Assembly: GCA_963755815.1 (NCBI GenBank)
Contig: CAVWLF010000005.1
Location: 744,001-808,000, forward strand
DNA from: Palsa-506 sp963755815
GTDB taxonomy: Bacteria; Actinomycetota; Actinomycetes; Streptosporangiales; Streptosporangiaceae
DNA: 64,000 nucleotides
Direction of reading: 5' to 3'
The translations under genes and the position numbers were made by a program. The notes under the pieces were generated by a model, which did not search any database, was not told where the DNA came from, and saw only the letters and a program-made list of their open reading frames with translations. Of this stretch, positions 9,609-18,337 are shown piece by piece; position 1 is the stretch's first letter, and every line of letters starts with the position of its first letter.

Positions 9609-10919
9609 ATGTCCGGGCCGCAGATCACTGTCTTGATTACCCTGACCGGCCGGGACCGGCCGGGCGTCACGTCACGGCTGTTCTCCGTGCTCGCCGGGCA
9701 CGAGCTGAACGTCATCGACGTCGAGCAGGTAGTGATCCGCGGCCGGCTGGTGCTCGGCGTCCTGCTGTCCGCCGACGATGCGCCGGACCTGACCGCGATT
9801 CACCGCCAGGTGGCCGCCGTGGCCGCGGACCTGGACCTGGACCTGGAGATCACCACCGGCTCCGGCGAGCCGCCCCGGCGCCGCGGCAGCCTGCACGTCA
9901 CCGTGCTCGGCAGCCCGCTGGCGCCCGCGGCCATCGCCGCCATCGCCGGCCGGATCGCGGCCAGCGGCGCCAACATCGACCGGATCGGAAGGCTCGCGCA
10001 CCGGCCGGTGACCTGCATCGAGTTCGAGGTATCCGGGGCCGACCCGGACGGGCTGCGGGCCGCCCTGGCCCGGGAGTCCCTGGACCAGGGGGCGGACGTG
10101 GCCGTGCAGCGCGGCGGCCTGCACCGGCGCGCGATGCGCCTGATCGTGCTTGACGTCGACTCCACCCTGATCAGGGGCGAGGTCATCGACCTGCTCGCGG
10201 CCCGGGCGGGCTGCGCCGGGCAGGTCGCCGCGGTGACCGAGGCGGCGATGCGCGGCGAGCTGGACTTCGCCGCTGCCCTGCGGGAGCGCGTTGCCCTGCT
10301 GGCCGGACTCGACTCGGCCGCGATCGATGCCGTCCGGGCGCAGCTGCGGCTGGCGCCGGGCGCGCGGACGCTGATCCGGACGCTCAAGCGGCTCGGCTAC
10401 CGGTGCGGGATTGTCAGCGGCGGCTTCACGCAGTTCACCGACGGCCTCGCCGCCGGGCTCGGCATCGACTACGCGGCCGCCAACACGCTGGAGATCGCCG
10501 ATGGCAGGCTCACCGGGCGGCTGTCCGGTCCGATCGTGGACCGGGCCGGAAAGGCGCTCGCGCTGCGGCGCTTCGCGGCCGCGGCGGGCACCTCGCTCAG
10601 CCAGACGGTCGCGGTGGGCGACGGCGCCAACGACCTCGACATGATCGCGACGGCCGGGCTGGGGATCGCCTTCAACGCCAAGCCCGCAGTCCGGGATGCG
10701 GCCGACGCCTCGGTCAGCGTCCCGCATCTGGACGCGATCCTGTACCTGCTCGGCATCTCCAGGGACGACGTGGAGGCCGCGGACGCCGCGGAAGCCGTAG
10801 CGGCCGCGGAGCCGGGGGAAGCCGAACAAAAGCAAGCCGCAGCCGAAGCCGGGAAACCCGCGGAGCCCGCGGCGGCCGCGGCCTCAGGGCGCCAGCGCCG
10901 GGGTCCAGAACCCGGCTAG
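9609..10919 (+). CDS. serB: Phosphoserine phosphatase SerB
   Basis: A 436-aa enzyme for the last step of serine synthesis. Two ACT-like regulatory domains occupy about residues 5-170 (TLTGRDRPGVTSRLFSVLAG, then LHVTVLGSPLAP). The HAD domain follows, with nucleophile motif DVDSTLIRGE (Asp182 and Asp184), IVSGGFTQF, a conserved Lys in the GKALALRRFA region, and GDGANDLDM. The start at 9609 is chosen because the ACT domain begins directly after it. The last 50 residues are Ala/Glu-rich low complexity. The 3' end overlaps the convergent sixA gene by 36 bases. Confidence 0.93.
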   Translation: MSGPQITVLITLTGRDRPGVTSRLFSVLAGHELNVIDVEQVVIRGRLVLGVLLSADDAPDLTAIHRQVAAVAADLDLDLEITTGSGEPPRRRGSLHVTVLGSPLAPAAIAAIAGRIAASGANIDRIGRLAHRPVTCIEFEVSGADPDGLRAALARESLDQGADVAVQRGGLHRRAMRLIVLDVDSTLIRGEVIDLLAARAGCAGQVAAVTEAAMRGELDFAAALRERVALLAGLDSAAIDAVRAQLRLAPGARTLIRTLKRLGYRCGIVSGGFTQFTDGLAAGLGIDYAAANTLEIADGRLTGRLSGPIVDRAGKALALRRFAAAAGTSLSQTVAVGDGANDLDMIATAGLGIAFNAKPAVRDAADASVSVPHLDAILYLLGISRDDVEAADAAEAVAAAEPGEAEQKQAAAEAGKPAEPAAAAASGRQRRGPEPG

Positions 10920-11375
10920 CTCGCCGTCGCCCGCGGCCGCGCTGGCCCACGGCACCGCCAGGCCGATCACCGCGATGGCGCCGGCCGGGAGGCCCTCCGC
11001 GTGCCCGGTCAGCCCGGCGGCCAGCTCCTGGGCGGCCGGGTTATGGCCGACGTACATCAGCGTCCCGGTGTCCGGCGGCGCTGCGCTGATGATGTCCAGC
11101 AGCTCATCCGCGGCGGCCTGGTATAGCCGGGGATCCTCGCGCACGGTGACGACGGCCCCGATCCCGGCCGCGACCTGCCGCCAGGTCTGCCGGGCGCGCC
11201 GGGCGGCCGAGCACAGCACCAGGTCGGGGATGAGCCCGCGGTCGCGCAGCCAGTCGCCCGCCGCGGCCGCGTCCCGCAGCCCGCGCGGGCTCAGCGCCCG
11301 CTCGGCGTCCGGACCGCCGGGCAGGTCACCGGCCCGGGCGTGCCGCATCACGATCAGTCGCCGGGCGCCCTGCAT
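10884..11375 (-). CDS. sixA: SixA-type phosphohistidine phosphatase (histidine phosphatase superfamily)
   Basis: A 163-aa protein with the RHG-type catalytic motif VMRHARAG near the N-terminus and the second catalytic His in MYVGHNPAAQEL. Length and architecture match SixA, which removes phosphate from phosphohistidine in signalling proteins; a role on small phosphoesters is possible. The start at 11375 (MQGARRL) fits the family; an ATG six codons earlier is an alternative. It is convergent with serB, with overlapping 3' ends. Confidence 0.82.
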   Translation of the reverse strand: MQGARRLIVMRHARAGDLPGGPDAERALSPRGLRDAAAAGDWLRDRGLIPDLVLCSAARRARQTWRQVAAGIGAVVTVREDPRLYQAAADELLDIISAAPPDTGTLMYVGHNPAAQELAAGLTGHAEGLPAGAIAVIGLAVPWASAAAGDGELAGFWTPALAP

Positions 11376-11445
11376 AGCACCATGGTGCGCCATCGGGCGC
11401 CGCACCGCTGGCCAGTTCGCCGGACGATCGCCGCCGCCTGGCTGG

Positions 11446-13812
11446 TCAGGTGGCCGTCGTCCCGGCGGACTCCTTGCCGTCCTCGTCCGCCGCCGGGGCA
11501 GTGTCCGGGCCCGCCGCCAGGTCAGTCCCGCCCGGCCCGGCTCCCGCGATGCTGGGCGACCGGCGCTTGGAGATGACGATGGCGCCCACCACGATGGCGA
11601 CGGCGACGATGGCGACACCGGCCCGCAGGCCTGCGTTATGGCTGTATTTCACCACGCTCGTCGCGATCAGCAGCGATACCAGGTTCATGACCTTGATCAG
11701 CGGGTTGATGGCCGGGCCGGCGGTGTCCTTGAACGGGTCGCCGACCGTGTCACCAATGATCGTGGCCTCGTGCGCATCCGAGCCCTTGCCGCCGTAATGG
11801 CCGTCCTCGACCAGCTTCTTCGCGTTGTCCCAGGCGCCGCCGGAGTTGGCCAGGAAGACGGCCATCAGCGCTCCGGCTGCGATCGCACCGGCCAGGAACG
11901 AGCCAAGCGGGGCGTAGCCGAACGCGAAGCCGACCGCGATCGGGGTCAGCACGGCCAGCAGGCCGGGCGTGGCCAGTTCCCGCAGCGAGTCCCTGGTGCA
12001 GATGTCCACGACGCGGCCGTACTCGGGCTTCTCGGTGTAGTCCATGATCCCCGGGTGGGCGCGGAACTGCTCGCGGACCTCGTACACGACCCGCCCGGCC
12101 GCCCGGCCGACGGCCATGATGGCCAGGCCGGAGAAGTAGAACACCACCGCGGCGCCGACCATCACGCCGACCAGGACGTTGGGCCGGTCCACCGACAGGC
12201 TGAACGTACTGGCCAGCGGGCCGAGCGCGGTCTCCACGGTGCTGCGGAAAGCGCCGAACAGCGCGGTGGCGGCGAGCACGGCGGTCGCGATGGCGATACC
12301 CTTGGTGATCGCCTTGGTGGTGTTGCCGATCGCGTCCAGCCGGGTCAGCACCTGCGCGCCATCGCCGGTCACGTCGCCGGACATCTCGGCAATGCCCTGG
12401 GCGTTGTCGGAGACCGGGCCGAAGGTGTCCATCGACACGATGACCCCGACCGTGGTCAGCAGGCCGGTGCCGGCCAGCGCCACGGCGAACAGCGCGATGG
12501 TGGCATTGCCGGTGCCGAGCAGGAAGGCACCGTAGACGGCGGCCGCGATCAGCAGCGCCGAGTACACGGCCGACTCCAGGCCGACCGAGATCCCGGACAG
12601 GATGACGGTGGCCGCGCCGGTCAGCGAGCTCTCGCCGATCTCGCGGACCGGGCGGCGGTTGGTCTCGGTGAAGTACCCGGTCAGCAGCTGGATGGCGCTA
12701 GCCAGCAGGAGTCCGATGACGACCGCGCCGATGGCCAGCAGCCGCGGGCTGCCGCCGTGCGCCAGGATCGCCCGGCTGCCCGGGCCGATGACTCCCTTGA
12801 GCTCGCTGAACTTGGCCGGCAGGTAGATGAACGCGGCGCCGATGACCAGCACCAGCGAGATGATCGCGGAGACGAAGAAACCGCGGTTGATGGCGGTCAT
12901 GCCGCTGCGGTCGTTCTTGCGCGGGGCGACCACGAAAATGCCGGCCACCGCGGTGATCACGCCGATCATCGGGACGATAAGGGGGAACACCAGGCCCTGC
13001 GAGCCGAATGCCTTGACCCCCAGGATCAGCGAGGCCACCAGCATGACCGCGTAGGACTCGAACAGGTCGGCGGCCATCCCGGCGCAGTCGCCCACGTTGT
13101 CGCCCACGTTGTCGGCGATGGTCGCGGCGTTCCTCGGGTCGTCCTCGGGAATGCCCTTCTCGACCTTGCCGACCAGGTCGGCGCCGACGTCAGCGGCCTT
13201 GGTGAAGATGCCGCCGCCCACCCGCATGAACATGGCGAGCAGCGCGGCGCCGAAACCGAAGCCCTCCAGCACGCTGGGCGCGTTCGCCTTGTAGAGGATC
13301 ACCACGACCGCCGCGCCGAACAGGCCGAGGCCGACCGTGAACATGCCGGCCACGCCGCCGGTACGGAACGCGATCCGCATGGCCGGGCGCTCGCCATCCG
13401 CCCCGGCCCGGGCGGCCGCGGCCACCCGGACGTTGCCGCGGACGGCCAGCGACATCCCGGTGAATCCGGTCAGCGCCGAGAACAATGCGCCGACCAGGAA
13501 GAACGCGCTGCGGCCCCAGCGGACGGATTCGCTATCGGCCGGCAGCGGGAGCAGCACGAAGAAGATCAGCACCACGAAGACACTGATCGTCCTGAACTGA
13601 CGCCGCAGGTAGGCCGCCGCGCCCTCCTGGATGGAAAGGGCGATCTCCTGCATCTTCTCGGTGCCCTGGCCAGCCGCCAGCACCTGCCTGACCAGCACTC
13701 CGGCAACGCCTAGCGCGAGCAGCGCGACCACGGCCACGACGACGACCCAGGTCAGGTTGGTGCCGGTTACGCCGGGCGCACCACCCGCCAGAGCGAGGTT
13801 GAGCCTTGACAT
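11446..13812 (-). CDS. hppA: Membrane-bound proton-pumping pyrophosphatase
   Basis: A 788-aa protein with about 16 membrane helices. Pyrophosphate-binding motifs are visible (DVGADLVGKVE, then DNVGDNVGD). The motif GNTTKAITKG carries Lys where K+-dependent enzymes have Ala, so this should be the K+-independent, H+-pumping type. It hydrolyses PPi and stores the energy as a proton gradient. The start at 13812 has GGAGGA just upstream. The C-terminal 40 residues are a Pro/Ala/Asp-rich tail. Next to the anti-sigma/bldG pair, this matches the hppA-bldG order known in Streptomyces (SCO3547-SCO3549). Confidence 0.95.
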   Translation of the reverse strand: MSRLNLALAGGAPGVTGTNLTWVVVVAVVALLALGVAGVLVRQVLAAGQGTEKMQEIALSIQEGAAAYLRRQFRTISVFVVLIFFVLLPLPADSESVRWGRSAFFLVGALFSALTGFTGMSLAVRGNVRVAAAARAGADGERPAMRIAFRTGGVAGMFTVGLGLFGAAVVVILYKANAPSVLEGFGFGAALLAMFMRVGGGIFTKAADVGADLVGKVEKGIPEDDPRNAATIADNVGDNVGDCAGMAADLFESYAVMLVASLILGVKAFGSQGLVFPLIVPMIGVITAVAGIFVVAPRKNDRSGMTAINRGFFVSAIISLVLVIGAAFIYLPAKFSELKGVIGPGSRAILAHGGSPRLLAIGAVVIGLLLASAIQLLTGYFTETNRRPVREIGESSLTGAATVILSGISVGLESAVYSALLIAAAVYGAFLLGTGNATIALFAVALAGTGLLTTVGVIVSMDTFGPVSDNAQGIAEMSGDVTGDGAQVLTRLDAIGNTTKAITKGIAIATAVLAATALFGAFRSTVETALGPLASTFSLSVDRPNVLVGVMVGAAVVFYFSGLAIMAVGRAAGRVVYEVREQFRAHPGIMDYTEKPEYGRVVDICTRDSLRELATPGLLAVLTPIAVGFAFGYAPLGSFLAGAIAAGALMAVFLANSGGAWDNAKKLVEDGHYGGKGSDAHEATIIGDTVGDPFKDTAGPAINPLIKVMNLVSLLIATSVVKYSHNAGLRAGVAIVAVAIVVGAIVISKRRSPSIAGAGPGGTDLAAGPDTAPAADEDGKESAGTTAT

Positions 13813-14069
13813 CTGTCCTCCTTGACAGGGCAAGCACGCTTCGCGCGAAGCTGCTGCTCAGTGCAGTGTCGCGGTACCCGGGCGAGGACGCATCGAGGCA
13901 TTACACCGAGGGTGCCCACGACCGGCGGTGCCGGGGAGTCTACGCATGCAAGTCACTGGATGGTAATGCGGGCCGGCGTTCTGCGCACGCTCGCGCCCTG
14001 TTCGTGACGGTAATGCCGGGCTGCCGGGGGCCACCTGGATCAGCCTGATCCGGACCGGGCCGCCGCCGT

Positions 14070-14519
14070 TCAGCGCCCTAGGCCAACCGCCGGCCAGCTC
14101 ATCCTGATGCTGACGCCGTCGGCCGATTCGCTGATCTGGACATCATCGGCGAGGCCGGCGATGACCGCCAGGCCGAGGCCGTGCTCGAGCGGCGCGCTGC
14201 CCGGCTCCGCCGCCACTGCGGCGCCCCCATCAGCGGCAGCCGCGCTGTCACCCCCGCCGGGCCCGCCGGCGTCAGTCACCTCGACCTCAAACCGGCCGGC
14301 CGAATCGGTGAGCGCGATCCTGACCGGCTCGGACGGGCAGTACATGCGGTGGGCTTCGACCGCCCGCGAGCATGCTTCGCCGACCGCCAGCCTGACTTCA
14401 TCGAGCAGCGCCTCATCGACGCCGCTGCGCCTGGCCACCGCAGTGGCGACGAGCCGGGCCGTGCGCACATGCGCAGGCAGGGCCGTGAAGCTAACCTCAA
14501 CCGTGGCCATCTCGGACAT
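14070..14519 (-). CDS. RsbW/SpoIIAB-like anti-sigma regulatory ATPase (partner of BldG)
   Basis: A 149-aa GHKL-type kinase domain. It starts with VEVSFTALPAHVRTAR, has an N-box region (DEVRLAVGEACSRAVEAH) and an ATP-lid region (EHGLGLAVIAGLADDV). A Gly/Ala-rich insert of about 20 residues (GGPGGGDSAAAADGG) sits between the two. It lies 12 bases downstream of bldG on the same strand, as SCO3548 does in Streptomyces. It is expected to bind a sigma factor and phosphorylate the BldG-type antagonist, but the sigma partner cannot be named from sequence. An internal ATG three codons in is an alternative start. Confidence 0.85.
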   Translation of the reverse strand: MSEMATVEVSFTALPAHVRTARLVATAVARRSGVDEALLDEVRLAVGEACSRAVEAHRMYCPSEPVRIALTDSAGRFEVEVTDAGGPGGGDSAAAADGGAAVAAEPGSAPLEHGLGLAVIAGLADDVQISESADGVSIRMSWPAVGLGR

Positions 14520-14531
14520 GAGCCAGGTGGC

Positions 14532-14882
14532 CTACTTCTCGGCTTTTCTGGCCGTGATGGCTTCATCCACGGTGTCATGGATGCCGAAGACCTTGGTCAG
14601 CCCGGTGATCCTGAAGATCTTCAGGATCCGCTCCTGGGTGCAGACCAGGTCGAGCGAGCCGTCGTGCGCGCGGACCCGCTTCAGGCCTCCGACCAGCACT
14701 CCCAGCCCGGTCGAGTCCAGGAACTCAACCTTCTCCATGTTCACCACAAGCTGGTAGAACCCGCTGTTCACAAGCTCGATGAGGAGTTCACGCAGTCGCG
14801 GCGCCGTGTAGACGTCGATCTCGCCCTCGACGTCGACGACCTCGATCCCGTCCTTGGTGTGGTGATCAAGCTTCAGATCCAC
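14532..14882 (-). CDS. bldG: Anti-sigma factor antagonist BldG (STAS domain)
   Basis: A 116-aa STAS protein. The stretch VEGEIDVYTAPRLRELLIEL and the phosphorylation loop FLDSTGLGVLVGGLKRVRAH are near-identical to what is known of Streptomyces BldG. Ser57 aligns with its phosphorylated Ser. The start is the GTG at 14882, supported by GGAGG six bases upstream. The 34 codons further upstream contain no family sequence. BldG controls developmental and antibiotic sigma factors by binding anti-sigma proteins when unphosphorylated. It forms an operon with the anti-sigma ATPase and is divergent from the helicase. Confidence 0.93.
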   Translation of the reverse strand: MDLKLDHHTKDGIEVVDVEGEIDVYTAPRLRELLIELVNSGFYQLVVNMEKVEFLDSTGLGVLVGGLKRVRAHDGSLDLVCTQERILKIFRITGLTKVFGIHDTVDEAITARKAEK

Positions 14883-15054
14883 AAATCCTCCAGCGCCATG
14901 CGGCCATCGTCTGAGCGTCGCGGCCCGGCTCAGCACCGGGCTTCCCGTGGGGGGCGTGATTGCTCCCGTCGCGAATTCAATCACGCTCTGAGGTCATGTC
15001 TATACCAGATCACGCTTCGAGGCATCTTGCCGCCGGATGACACACTGAAACCCG

Positions 15055-17511
15055 ATGCCTGCCCTGACGCCGCTCGTCCCAGAGGATCAGCCGGCCGGCC
15101 CGGTGCGACCGAGCCCGGCCGACCTGGGCATTCACGTCCCGCAAGACGGCCGGCCATCGCCGGGCGCCAGCCGGATCCTCAGCCAGGGCACCCGGTCCGG
15201 GCGGCTGACGCACGTCGAGCTCATCCCGGCCAGCGAAGGGCGCCGCGCGGACTGGCCGGCCTGGGTTCCGGCCGAGCTGACCGCGGCATTCGGCCAGGCC
15301 GGCGTCCAGGCGCCGTGGGTGCATCAGGCCGTGGCCGCTGATCACGCCCGCGGCGGGCGCAGCGTGATCATCTCCACCCCGGCGGCGTCCGGCAAGTCCG
15401 TCGGCTACCTGCTGCCCGCCCTCACCGGCGTGCTGGAGGGCCGGACCAGCCTCTACATCGCGCCGACCCGGGCGCTGGCCGCCGATCAGCTGCGCCTGGT
15501 GCGATCCCTGGGCCTGCGCGGCGTGCGCGCGGCGGTGGTGGACGGGGACACCCCGGCCGCGGAGCGGGCCTGGGCCCGAGCGCATGCCAGCTACCTGCTC
15601 ACCACGCCCGACATGCTGCACCACACGCTGCTGCCCAGGCATTCGCGGTGGGACGGCTTCCTGCGGCGGCTGCAGTACGTCATCGTGGATGAGTGCCACG
15701 GCTACCGCGGCGTCTTCGGGTCCCACGTGGCGCACGTGCTGCGCCGGCTGCGGCGGGTCGCGGTGCACCACGCCGCGGCGGGCCGGGGCGCGGGGCGGGG
15801 GCGGCTGGGGGAGGCCGGCCACGGCGGCGGCGGGGCGGCGCCGGGCCCCGTATTCATCCTGGCCTCGGCCACGATCAGCGAACCCGGCCGCTGCGCCCGG
15901 CTGCTCACCGGGCTGGACGCCGAGACGGTGACGGAAAGCGCGGCCCCGCGCGGTCCGCTGACGTTCTGCCTCTGGGAGCCGCCGCTGACCACGCTGCGCG
16001 GCGAGGCCGGCGCGCCGGTCCGGCGGACGGCCACCGCGGAGGCGGCCGGGCTGCTGGCCGACCTGGTGATCGGCGATGTCCCCGCGCTCGCGTTCGTCCG
16101 GTCCCGCCGCGGCGCCGAGGCGGTGGCCATGGGCGCCCGGCGGGCGCTGGCCGAGGCGGGCGCCGCGGGCCTGGCCCCGCGGATCGCGGCCTACCGGTCC
16201 GGTTACCTGGCCGCGGACCGGCGGGAGCTGGAGGACCGGCTCCGGGCGGGCACGATCACCGGCCTGGCCACCACGACCGCGCTGGAACTCGGCGTCAACA
16301 TCACCGGGCTCGACGCGGTGCTGATCGCCGGCTGGCCGGGCACCAGGGCCGCCCTCTGGCAGCAGGCCGGCCGGGCCGGCCGCGACGGCCGCGGTGCGGT
16401 GGCCGTCCTGATCGCCCGCGACGACCCGCTGGACACCTACCTGGTGCACCACCCGGAGGCGATCCTGGACCGGCCGGTCGAGGCCACCGTGCTGGACCCC
16501 GGCAATCCGTACATCCTGGCGCCGCACTTGTGCTCGGCGGCCGCCGAGCTCCCGCTGACCGAGGCCGACATAGAGCTGTTCGGCCCGGGCGCGGCCGCGG
16601 TGGCCGACCGGCTGACCCGCGCGGGCATGCTGCGGCCCCGCGGGCACTGGCGGTACTGGACCCGGCAGGGCCTGCCACGCGCCGGCCTGCGTGGCACCGG
16701 CGGCCTGCCGGTGCGGATCGTGGAGGAGTCGACCGGCCGGCTGGTCGGCACGATGGACGAGCCCTCAGCGCACGTGCTCGCGCACACCGGTGCCGTCTAC
16801 CCGCACCAGGGAGAGATTTACCTGGTCAGCAAGCTTGACCTGGCCGACGGCGTGGCCCTGGTCGAGGCCCGTGATCCCGGCTACGCCACCTCGGCGCGGG
16901 AGCTCACCAGGATCGAGGTCGCCGCGGAGCTGCGCAGCGCCCGCTGGGGCGCGGCGCAGGTGCATTTCGGCGACGTCCAGGTCACCAGGCAGGTGACGTC
17001 CTATGTCCGGCGGCAGCTGGAGACCGGGCAGCCCGCCGAGCAGACGCCGCTGGACCTGCCGCCGCGGACCCTGCGGACCCGGGCGGTGTGGTGGACGATC
17101 TCGCCCGGCCAGCGCGCCGCGCTGGCGGGCCGCGGCGTCGACCTGGCCGGTGCCGCGCACGCCGCCGAGCACGCCTCGATCGGGCTGCTGCCGCTGGTCG
17201 CCGCGTGCGATCGCTGGGACGTCGGCGGGGTCTCCGCCGACCTGCATCCGGCCACCGGGCGGCTCACCGTGTTCGTGTACGACGGGCACGAGGGCGGGGC
17301 CGGCTTTGCCGAGCGAGGCTTCCGGGCGGCAGGCGACTGGCTGCGCGCCACCGCCCGGGCGATCGAGTCCTGCGAGTGCGGCGCGGGCTGCCCGTCCTGC
17401 ATCCAGTCGCCCAAGTGCGGGAACGGCAACGAGCCGCTGTCCAAGTCCGGGGCGGTCAGCCTGCTGGAATGCCTGCTGCAGGGGGGCCGGAACGCCGTCT
17501 CGCCGCGATAA
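15055..17511 (+). CDS. DEAD/DEAH-box DNA repair helicase, MrfA (YprA) family
   Basis: An 818-aa superfamily 2 helicase. Walker A is STPAASGKS (about residues 115-123), motif II is DECH in VIVDECHGYRG, and the second RecA domain ends with QQAGRAGRDGRGAV. The C-terminus has the MrfA-type four-Cys zinc site (CECGAGCPSCIQSPKCGNGN). B. subtilis MrfA removes mitomycin-C adducts independently of UvrABC. Its position next to bldG and a 6C RNA matches SCO3550 and, loosely, Rv3649. A Gly-rich linker lies at about residues 240-262. Confidence 0.92.
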   Translation: MPALTPLVPEDQPAGPVRPSPADLGIHVPQDGRPSPGASRILSQGTRSGRLTHVELIPASEGRRADWPAWVPAELTAAFGQAGVQAPWVHQAVAADHARGGRSVIISTPAASGKSVGYLLPALTGVLEGRTSLYIAPTRALAADQLRLVRSLGLRGVRAAVVDGDTPAAERAWARAHASYLLTTPDMLHHTLLPRHSRWDGFLRRLQYVIVDECHGYRGVFGSHVAHVLRRLRRVAVHHAAAGRGAGRGRLGEAGHGGGGAAPGPVFILASATISEPGRCARLLTGLDAETVTESAAPRGPLTFCLWEPPLTTLRGEAGAPVRRTATAEAAGLLADLVIGDVPALAFVRSRRGAEAVAMGARRALAEAGAAGLAPRIAAYRSGYLAADRRELEDRLRAGTITGLATTTALELGVNITGLDAVLIAGWPGTRAALWQQAGRAGRDGRGAVAVLIARDDPLDTYLVHHPEAILDRPVEATVLDPGNPYILAPHLCSAAAELPLTEADIELFGPGAAAVADRLTRAGMLRPRGHWRYWTRQGLPRAGLRGTGGLPVRIVEESTGRLVGTMDEPSAHVLAHTGAVYPHQGEIYLVSKLDLADGVALVEARDPGYATSARELTRIEVAAELRSARWGAAQVHFGDVQVTRQVTSYVRRQLETGQPAEQTPLDLPPRTLRTRAVWWTISPGQRAALAGRGVDLAGAAHAAEHASIGLLPLVAACDRWDVGGVSADLHPATGRLTVFVYDGHEGGAGFAERGFRAAGDWLRATARAIESCECGAGCPSCIQSPKCGNGNEPLSKSGAVSLLECLLQGGRNAVSPR

Positions 17512-17540
17512 CGCTAGCAGCGAGACGGCGCGCAAAGCTG

Positions 17541-17617
17541 AGGCGACCCCCGCCGGGGGGGAGAGCGGGGGTCGCCGTGCGGGTCGGCTCCGGGGGGGCA
17601 GAGCCGATCCGTCACCC
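17541..17617 (-). ncRNA. 6C small RNA
   Basis: Read on the minus strand there are two consecutive hairpins, each with a run of seven C in its loop. Hairpin 1 has arms TCGGCTC/GAGCCGA (17607-17601 and 17590-17584). Hairpin 2 has perfect 11-bp arms GGCGACCCCCG/CGGGGGTCGCC (17576-17566 and 17552-17542). This is exactly the actinobacterial 6C motif (B11/ncRv13660Ac in M. tuberculosis), whose C-rich loops pair with G-rich mRNA leaders. A possible -10 (TAGGCT) lies at 17628-17623 on the minus strand, so the transcript would begin near 17616. It runs tail-to-tail toward the helicase stop. Confidence 0.87.
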
Positions 17618-17941
17618 AGGAAAGCCTATGCGTAACGAGCCGAACTTACCAGCCAAAGTTACCAGTCGGTTCAGGACAGCATTGTCCGGGTTCCTGTCAT
17701 CGCCGGCTTCCTTTACGCGATGGGGGACAGCGGGCACATGCGAGACGGGCCGTTCCTTTCCGGGCGGCGGGACCGCAGGAAAATTCCTGCCTACTATGCT
17801 GCCGGACGACAGCCGCATCCGTCGAGAGCGGGAGCGCATCCGGCGCCTTTCTTGATCCGGCAAATGATCATCCGCGCCCGGCCCGCCGGGGCATGTGAAC
17901 CGGCCTATCAATCGAGATCACGAATTGGTTACGCCGGGGGC

Positions 17942-17970
17942 TTCACAACGGACCGGATCCGTCGTACAAA
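17942..17970 (+). promoter_or_regulatory. Candidate promoter of the Ms1/6S-like RNA
   Basis: TTCACA (17942-17947) and TACAAA (17965-17970) are separated by exactly 17 bases. They sit just upstream of a region with strong RNA folding potential and no credible coding frame. This predicts a transcript start near 17977. It is a sequence match only. Confidence 0.5.
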
Positions 17971-17976
17971 GGTGTA

Positions 17977-18180
17977 ACGGACCGAGACGTCCGGACACGG
18001 CAACCGGGTACCCACGCGCGACCAGCCGCGGGAGGCGTGCCAGGCAGGGTGAGCCCAGCAGGACGGGGCGCCGCAGCGGGCGCGCCGCAGGGCAGCCCGC
18101 CCGGCAAAACTGAGGTGCACGCTTGGTAACCCGGAGTGACGTGTAAGGCGACGGCGCCCCGCAGCGGGGCGCCGTTTGCC
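17977..18180 (+). ncRNA. Candidate Ms1 / 6S-like structured RNA
   Basis: About 200 bases lack a credible gene but fold end to end. The 5' arm CCGGGTACC (18004-18012) pairs with GGTAACCCGG (18125-18134) with one bulged A. Outside it ACACG (17995-17999) pairs with CGTGT (18140-18144). Inside it GCGTGC (18035-18040) pairs with GCACGC (18117-18122), leaving a large one-sided bubble of about 22 bases as in 6S/Ms1 rods. A perfect 10-bp hairpin ACGGCGCCCC/GGGGCGCCGT followed by TTT (18151-18178) could terminate it. In mycobacteria MTS2823/Ms1, and in Streptomyces the 6S-like scr3559, lie in this same general neighbourhood near 6C. The identity is inferred from structure and position. Confidence 0.5.
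18151..18178 (+). terminator. Strong hairpin with short T tract, probable terminator
   Basis: ACGGCGCCCC and GGGGCGCCGT are perfect complements around the loop GCAGC, followed by TTT. It would end the candidate structured RNA and separate it from the holin-like gene 160 bases downstream. Confidence 0.55.
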
Positions 18181-18337
18181 GTGTCGGCAGCCGCGCGCTC
18201 CCCCGCATCCTCTTCTCCGGGCATCCGGCCTGGCCCGGCTGGCACCGAAGCATCGCAGCCAAGGCAGGGCACCGGCCGCATGCCGCGGCGCGCGATGCGC
18301 AAGACTTGATCCGGACAGTAGGAGAAGGGAGCACCGA

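Noticed and set aside
13834..14069. An 80-aa frame between hppA and the anti-sigma gene
   Set aside because: No start context and no protein-like composition; more likely the hppA promoter region.
17612..17977. Possible small genes in the gap after the helicase
   Set aside because: Frames here have unusual composition, no ribosome-binding sites and cross the promoter sides of the two RNAs; I see no credible protein.
18001..18175. RNase P RNA, tmRNA or a riboswitch in the structured gap
   Set aside because: The conserved cores (for example ACAGAAA of RNase P, the tRNA-like end of tmRNA) are absent.
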